Shown one piece after another: positions 58,803 through 64,000 of a stretch of DNA of 64,000 nucleotides. The notes below the pieces were generated by a model. It did not search any database and was not told the origin of the DNA. It saw nothing but the letters and a program-made list of their open reading frames with translations. A program made the translations under genes and the position numbers. Origin of the DNA: Embiotoca jacksoni (Eukaryota > Chordata > Actinopteri > Embiotocidae); the NCBI GenBank assembly GCA_022577435.1, contig JAKOON010000011.1, positions 10,611,992 through 10,675,991 of the forward strand. Reading direction: 5' to 3'. Within the stretch, counting starts at the first letter, position 1. Each line of letters starts with the position of its first letter.

Positions 58803-61741
58803 TACACAATCTGTATCAAACGCTTTATTATTGGACACATCTTAAATTAGACATGTTTAAAAAAAAAAAAAAAAAAAAAAACTGGATTTTTGTGAGATAC
58901 CAGTTTTAATGTTACATTTGGTTTATTTTTGCGGCCGGAAGTGTTCAGTGCCCATGATGTGTTCAAAGACTGTTGGAAATTTGACAAGCTGACTATAATT
59001 TTGTACATTTTTTTTAGTTTCTGGCTGATAAGCGGTGTCATTTTGACATTTTTTTTGTTTCGTTTTTTAAAGAGAAAAATCCTGCTGTTCAAACCCTCAA
59101 ATGGTTCAGAGGGTTTAATGTCCTAGTGAGGTGTTGAGCCACTGTGTTGCCTGGTGTTACTACACCCTAATTCACTGAAAAAGTATGCAGGTCTGTCCGC
59201 ACGTCATCCGGAACCGTTTCCGGCGGTTGCATCCCGCTGGGCGTAGACCTCGGATTAATCGGCGCTTTCAAAGACTTGCAGTTTTCAGCTTGTGAACCTG
59301 CCGAATGTCCCGTCCAGATAAAGGAGGAGGCGATGAGCAGAGCGGCGAACCTCGGGACGCCACGCCTGCGGCGGACGGCGGGGAGGGATCGGAGGGTTCG
59401 CCGGACACCGGCCCGGACTCCCCGTCCAAACAGCTGCCGGACCAGATCTCCTTCTTCAGCGGGAACCCGTCGGTGGAGATCATCCACGGCATCATGCACC
59501 TCTACAAGACCAAGTGAGTCCCTGCTCACAGGTTCGGTGGTGTTCGACGTCTGCCGCTGCGCTTTCTCATCCGCCGCTCTCATTTATGGGATGTTTTCAT
59601 CGTCTGTCCCGCAGTAAAATGACGTCGCTCACCGAGGACGTGAGACGCAGCGCGATGGTGTGCATCCTGACCGTCCCCCGCCACCATGACCAGCCACGAC
59701 CTCATGAAGCTCTTGGCGCCGTTTAACGAGGTCATGGAGCACATGAAGATCATCCGGGACTCCACCCCCAACCAGTACATGGTTCTGATTAAGTTCTGCA
59801 CACAGGTGAGTCCTCCGCAGCGATGGTTACGTCTCTTATCTGTTTGAAGGATGTCAACCGTTTGTTTTCATGTCCTTCTATAATTTTTTTTAATTTTTTT
59901 TTTTTTTTTTGTCACAAATGTTTCTAACTGATTTGAATGAGCGCCGGTGGATAGATGCTCCTTTATTTGATGTTTGTTCAGCGCTGGGTTTTCAGTTTAA
60001 AATGTCAGCCATGTAAATAAATAGATAGGTAGTTAAGCCAGTTGATCATGAGGAAGGCAGTGATGGAGGGAAGTTCAGTGTTTCCTTAAATAACTGAATC
60101 TTTTAGCGTTTTGATTATATGTCCGGGCAGTGAAGCACGTTTCTGATTTTTAGTTGCTATTTGTCATAATATTTTATTTTACCTCCCGAAAATGAAATAT
60201 TCAAATGCAAAACTAAACGCCCTATATGGAAGTACAGAAGAACGAACTGAGGTAAGAAAAAGACAGAAAAGAAGATTACATGACTGTTAAGAAGAAGAAG
60301 TAGTGGTGAAGTAAACATGAGGAAAAAGACATGATCAAATTAATTAAATAGATTTACAGATGCACGGTGAGTCTGGTTCAGAAGAATTTCTTTGTATATT
60401 TAATAAAAAGCTGACATTTTGCTAACGATTTCACTCGTGTTTCTCAACTAGTCATTTAATGTTGTTGTAATTACATTTTTTCTTTTCAATAAATAATACG
60501 ATTTCTGTGAGATTAGCAGCCTTACCGGTTGGTGGAGTTAGTCTGAAGACAGATTTCAGGATCCATTTTTAACTCTTATTTGTGTTAAATTTTATGCATT
60601 TGATCTCTTTTGTATATTTGTAAATGTTCCTTTATATCTTGTTTTTATGTGAAACCCTGCAGGTCATTTTCTTGCTGCGAAACACTTTGAGTCGCATTTG
60701 TGGTATGAAAGGTGCTGTATAAATAAAGTTTACTATTATTGTCCACTCTGAATTGAATCCCATGAATTTGTGATAAAATATTTCATGCATTTTTCAGTAG
60801 GTGGAAGGTCAGAGTGTGTTTTCCTTTAAGTAACACCTAAAGCAGAGGTTTGTGTTTATTCATAGAGTTTAGAGGGAGAAATGTAAAGCTGGTGTGAAAT
60901 AATTGAACTAAAATCGGAGACCTTCAAAGCAGCTGAGTCACCGTTTCTCATCCAGTTGACATGAAGAAGTAAAAGTGAAAAATTCCGACACAGTTTGCGT
61001 TTGACTGAAATCTACTGGGTTTTTTTGTGTGGTTTTTTTGTGTATTTCAGGCTGACGCCGACAGTTTCTACACGGCGTGTAACGGCCATCAGTTCAACTC
61101 CATAGAGGAAGCAGTGTGTCAGCTGGTCTACGTGGAGCGGGCCGAGGTGATAAAGTCTGAAGAGGTAAAACATGCTTCATTCTGTGGTTTCCTCTGAACT
61201 TGTCAGTCTGCAGGAACAGATTCACTCAATTCAATTGTAATTATATAGCGCCAAATCACAACACAGGTTATTTCATGGCACTTAACACATTAAAGTCCTT
61301 TCAGCAGAAATGTACAACATTATCCAGAGAAACCCAACAATTCCCACATAAACTAGAACGGAAAAACTCCTCTTTAAGGGAGAAAAACCTCCTAAGAGGG
61401 AAGGAACAACTCTCTCGTTGAGTCCTTAAGTCCAGTTCAGACCAAAGAAAAGAGTGAAATCAGTCCTGTGACGTTTGTTCAGGACTTTCTAACTTCTGAC
61501 CGAACACATCACACCGTCTCCTCTTCCTATCCTCCTCCTCCTCCTCCTCTCCCTCTTCCTCACCTCTCCCTCTCATCTCCTCAGGGAGCCAGTCTGCCGG
61601 TGATGGAGCTCACCGAGCTGCCGAAGTGCACCGTGTGCCTGGAGAGGATGGACGAGTCGGTCAACGGCATCCTCACCACGCTGTGCAACCACAGCTTCCA
61701 CAGCCAATGTCTGCAGCGCTGGGAGGACGCCTCGTGAGTCA

Positions 61742-61838
<97 letters not shown>

Positions 61839-62956
61839 CCATACGTACACCTGTGTTTCATCCTCCGAAATTATTTCATAACTATTTCACTGACAGTGAC
61901 TGTTAGCTGGAGGAGAATGCATTCCTTTTCCTGCATGAACGAGATGTAAACGTCGTCATAATCTGTTTTTTTTTTCCCCTCTCATTATAAGGTTTATGTG
62001 CACCATCTAAGCCCAATCATTATGGAGAAATCAAATTAACTCCATAATTTGTCCATTCTTTTGTAAGTCTGAACAGGGTGTTTTGTTTTGAAAGTTAACA
62101 CTGATGATCATAATTTACGATCGGGAGTCTAAACAGAGGGTTTTATTAAGAAAATGAACACTGATAATAATATTCGATTGGGAGTCTAAACAGTGATTTA
62201 TGAAAATAAAACGTCTTTTTTCTTTTTTCAGCGATGCGCTGAACCGCTTCTGTAACGCTGCTGAAAATGTTCGTCGATAAATCTTCGCCACCTCCTTAAT
62301 TTTATATACTCATAACCTACCACACAGATGAGCTCAATTCTGGCTTTTTAATAGCAAATGCGACTAAAAATCAGCTCCGTCAGCCCAGCGAGAGTCTATA
62401 TTTATCAGTCGCATCAGTTCACGAGATGTAAATAAAGAAACTTCTGTGTAATGAATCACACGCTCCCACCTGACTCCCCGGCCGCCGGGTTGTTTCTGCA
62501 TCCTTCACGCCACGTGTGGGTTCGGTTTTTTTTGTGTTTTTTTTTTTGTCTTTTCATGTATTCTTCCGCTTCACAATGAACCGCTGCTCACTCATGAATG
62601 GCTGCTGTGTTTTCAGGTGTCCCGTCTGTCGGTACTGTCAAACTCCAGAACCGGTGGAAGAGAACAAATGCTTCGAGTGTGGCGTGCAGGAGGTAACGAA
62701 TACTCTCCGTTACTGAATGTCTCATTGGGACTTCTTCGTCGTCGTTGTTTTTTTTTTTTTTTTCTATCTTTGACCTTTTTTTGTTTTTGTTTTCCCCCAT
62801 CCCTCGTTTCCCTGCAGAACCTGTGGATTTGTCTGATCTGCGGCCACATCGGTTGCGGCCGCTACGTCAGCCGGCATGCCTACAAGCACTTCGAGGAAAC
62901 GCAGCATACTTACGCTATGCAGCTCACCAACCACCGAGTCTGGGACTACGCAGGAG
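56469..62956 (+). CDS. brap: BRAP (BRCA1-associated protein / IMP), exons 1-8, 3' end outside window (one frameshift)
   Basis: RING E3 ligase that damps Ras-MAPK signalling through KSR and binds nuclear localisation signals in the cytoplasm. Exons: 56469-56547, 57146-57307, 59318-59513, 59615-59805, 61051-61164, 61585-61733, 62617-62692, 62818-62956. They code for about 368 residues; human BRAP is 592, so the C-terminal coiled coil lies downstream. Landmarks: MSVSLVVIRLELADQSP start; SPSKQLPDQISFFSGNPSVE (exon 3); RRM-like BRAP2 domain with MTSHDLMKLLAPFNEV and NQYMVLIKF (exon 4); RING CTVCLERMDESVNGIL...CNHSFHSQC...CPVC (exons 6-7); UBP-type zinc finger CFECG...CLICGHIGCGRYVSRHAY (exons 7-8). 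Exon 4 carries one extra C. All other phases join. Confidence 0.95.
56694..57139 (+). repeat. 446-nt polypyrimidine tract next to BRAP exon 2 acceptor
   Basis: All C or T from 56694 to 57139 except one A at 57021; built of ctcctcctcct and ctcttcccccc blocks. It ends 6 nt before exon 2 (57146). Several long open frames on both strands (Ser/Pro or Arg/Glu/Gly rich) arise only from this tract. Confidence 0.97.
57308..59317. other. BRAP intron 2
   Basis: 57641-57790 resembles the end of a teleost retroelement ('gatagttactttattaatcc' preceded by TAGA units). T and A tracts at 58770-58798 and 58857-58880. No gene. Confidence 0.5.
57641..57790 (-). repeat. Teleost retroelement-tail-like fragment
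   Basis: A short TAGATAGATCGATAGATGGA stretch followed by 'ttactttattaatccccaag', a phrase frequent in fish genomes; orientation inferred. Confidence 0.45.
59615..59805 (+). CDS. brap: BRAP exon 4 (BRAP2/RRM-like domain) with +1 frameshift in a C5 run
   Basis: Frame reads KMTSLTEDVRRSAMVCILTVP up to the C5 run at 59675-59679. After it the conserved sequence (MTSHDLMKLLAPFNEV, then IIRDSTPNQYMVLIKF) continues only in the +1 frame. The exon is 191 nt where phase 2 in and phase 0 out need 3n+1. Reading the found frame gives a stop near 59726. It is an assembly error or a real loss-of-function allele. Confidence 0.87.
59806..61050. other. BRAP intron 4
   Basis: AT-rich. A segment around 60600-60735 ('ttttatgtgaaaccctgcag', 'gtgctgtataaataaagttt') looks like a SINE/LINE-type tail. 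No coding content. Confidence 0.45.
61225..61425 (+). repeat. Common teleost repeat fragment (BRAP intron 5)
   Basis: 'ttatatagcgccaaatcaca', 'ggaaaaactcctctttaagg' and 'cctcctaagagggaaggaac' are phrases of a very common fish retroelement tail. Confidence 0.65.
61585..62692 (+). CDS. brap: BRAP exons 6-7: RING finger split by an intron
   Basis: Exon 6 (61585-61733) supplies CTVC, the CNHSFHSQC ligands and ends in phase 2 (TC). Exon 7 (62617-62692) completes Ser, then CPVC, the last zinc pair, and starts the UBP finger (CFECG). The donor is followed at once by a 94-bp AC repeat. Confidence 0.9.
61743..61836. repeat. (AC)n microsatellite at BRAP exon 6 donor
   Basis: 47 AC units, starting 9 nt after the exon/intron junction (gtgagtcag then AC). 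Confidence 0.97.
61837..62616. other. BRAP intron 6, remainder
   Basis: AT-rich, with a loose internal repeat ('gggagtctaaacag' at 62130 and 62180). Nothing else is recognised. Confidence 0.4.
62818..62956 (+). CDS. brap: BRAP exon 8: UBP-type zinc finger
   Basis: NLWICLICGHIGCGRYVSRH through FEETQHTYAMQL to WDYAG; ubiquitin-binding-type zinc finger. Ends in phase 1 before gtaccg. The next exon is not in the window. Confidence 0.9.
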
Positions 62957-63292
62957 GTACCGAATATGTGTTTGTGGTGACGGTAAATAACAAGATTTAC
63001 ATGTTGGGAGCGAGAATTTATTTTCTTCTTAAACTGCTTTAATCCGTTTTGTCCCCAAGAGGGCAGAAGAGAGAGACTTATCAACTTTTATAAAGCCGTG
63101 TTGGCTAACAGTTCTCTCCTGTGGAGGCACTGAAGAAAAAAAAGAAAAAGAGAAAAAAAAAGGGTTTAAAGTTTTCAGGCTGGATGGAAAAACTGGAAAA
63201 CGAATAGAAAAGGTTGTAATCTTAATTTTTATGTCTGTTTTGGTTGATTATTTTACCCACAAAATCATTGAACTGAACTTTTAACTTATTTT

Positions 63293-64000
63293 ATGTCACA
63301 GTATGACAAAATTCTTATTCTAGGTGATTTTAACATGCATGTCTGCTGCCCGTCTCAGACTCTTGTCAAAGATTTTATGGATACTTTGGAATCTTTTAAC
63401 CTCACTCAGGCAATACAACAACCCACACATTCAAAGGGTCACATCCTTGACCTGGTCCTGTATAATGATCTCAGCCCTGAAAACTTTCAAATTCAGGATA
63501 TCTGTGTGTCTGATCACAAAGCAGTTTTATTCAACGTGGTTTTATCCCAATCTCCCACAAATCTCAGTTCACCTGCCCGTTGCCGGGTTTTTAACTCCAT
63601 GTCTGCTAGCAAATTCTCAGAGCGTTTTACTGCTGCTTCTTTAACTGCTTTTAATCCACATTTTGATACAGAGGAGCTGGTCTCGCTTTTTAATCACACC
63701 TGTCAGACTGTCAGAAAGATGCAACGAAGAATTATCAAAAGGCAGTTAAAGAAGCAAGAGCTTCCTTCTTCTCCAGTTTAATCTTAGATAATCACTCGAA
63801 CCCCAGAGTTTTATTCAAGGTCATAAACTCGGTCATAAACCCCTCCCCCTGTCATTTTACTGATGCCTCACAAGAGATGTGTGAGAAGTTTTTAAATGAT
63901 TTTATTAATAAGTTAAAGGAAATAAGACAACAAATTACCCCCCCCAACCTGTGTTTTACATGCCAGTAGGGACATTCAAAGCTATTTTAGTAATTTTGAA
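63293..64000 (+). mobile_element. 5'-truncated non-LTR retrotransposon (LINE) fragment, endonuclease C-terminus
   Basis: A 162-residue frame (63293-63781) carries the apurinic-type endonuclease landmarks LILGDFNMHV, HILDLVLYND and SDHKAVLFNV, in that order. The frame then shifts near 63745-63780; coding-like sequence continues in another frame (RVLFKVINSV, SQEMCEKFLNDF) to a stop near 63967. No reverse transcriptase is seen within the window. It lies inside BRAP intron 8. The clade (Rex1, L2 or other) is not decided. Confidence 0.8.

Noticed and set aside
61573..61949. Poly-Cys/Val and poly-Thr/His frames
   Set aside because: Translation of the AC microsatellite next to BRAP exon 6.
1..64000. 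Search for a bacterial-type defence or biosynthetic system, tRNA, rRNA or snoRNA
   Set aside because: The window is vertebrate nuclear DNA; no RNA gene with recognisable boxes or arms was seen. TTC28's CHAT domain is the only link to prokaryotic defence families.

Overview
The window is nuclear DNA of a ray-finned (teleost) fish. It holds four intron-rich vertebrate genes, all on the + strand, with GT-AG introns, many CA/TG and poly-A/T microsatellites, and repeat families familiar from teleost genomes (hAT-type elements, LINE tails, solo LTRs). Spliced proteins align closely to known vertebrate proteins. I cannot name the species; a percomorph-like fish is a guess from the repeat styles.

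Layout: (1) 648-10726 is the 3' half of ttc28 (14 exons, about 1,222 C-terminal residues), covering the CHAT (caspase-like) domain and the Ser/Pro-rich tail. (2) 12946-32416 is complete pitpnb, a phosphatidylinositol transfer protein of about 270 residues, with an 8-nt microexon, a GC-AG intron and two alternative C-terminal exons. (3) 37076-53706 is complete naa25, the NatB auxiliary subunit (24 exons, about 969 residues), with one extra C in exon 19 that breaks the frame. (4) 56469-62956 is the first eight exons of brap, a RING/UBP-zinc-finger E3 ligase, with one extra C in exon 4; the rest lies beyond the window. A LINE fragment fills the last 700 bp.

The four genes are not a functional pathway. 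ttc28/pitpnb are neighbours on human 22q12 and naa25/brap on human 12q24; here the two pairs are joined, which fits the ancestral linkage of these regions. The introns carry much of the unusual content: two solo LTRs of one family with perfect 5-bp target duplications, two copies of a 0.85-kb element with about 100-bp terminal inverted repeats, a nested hAT-like insertion with a near-perfect 8-bp target duplication, an inverted pair of about 250-bp repeats, a 24-bp minisatellite ending in a long palindrome, and a 446-nt almost pure pyrimidine tract abutting a brap splice acceptor. I found no tRNA, rRNA, CRISPR or prokaryotic-type system. Exon boundaries were deduced by hand from splice signals, reading-frame phase and remembered homologues.
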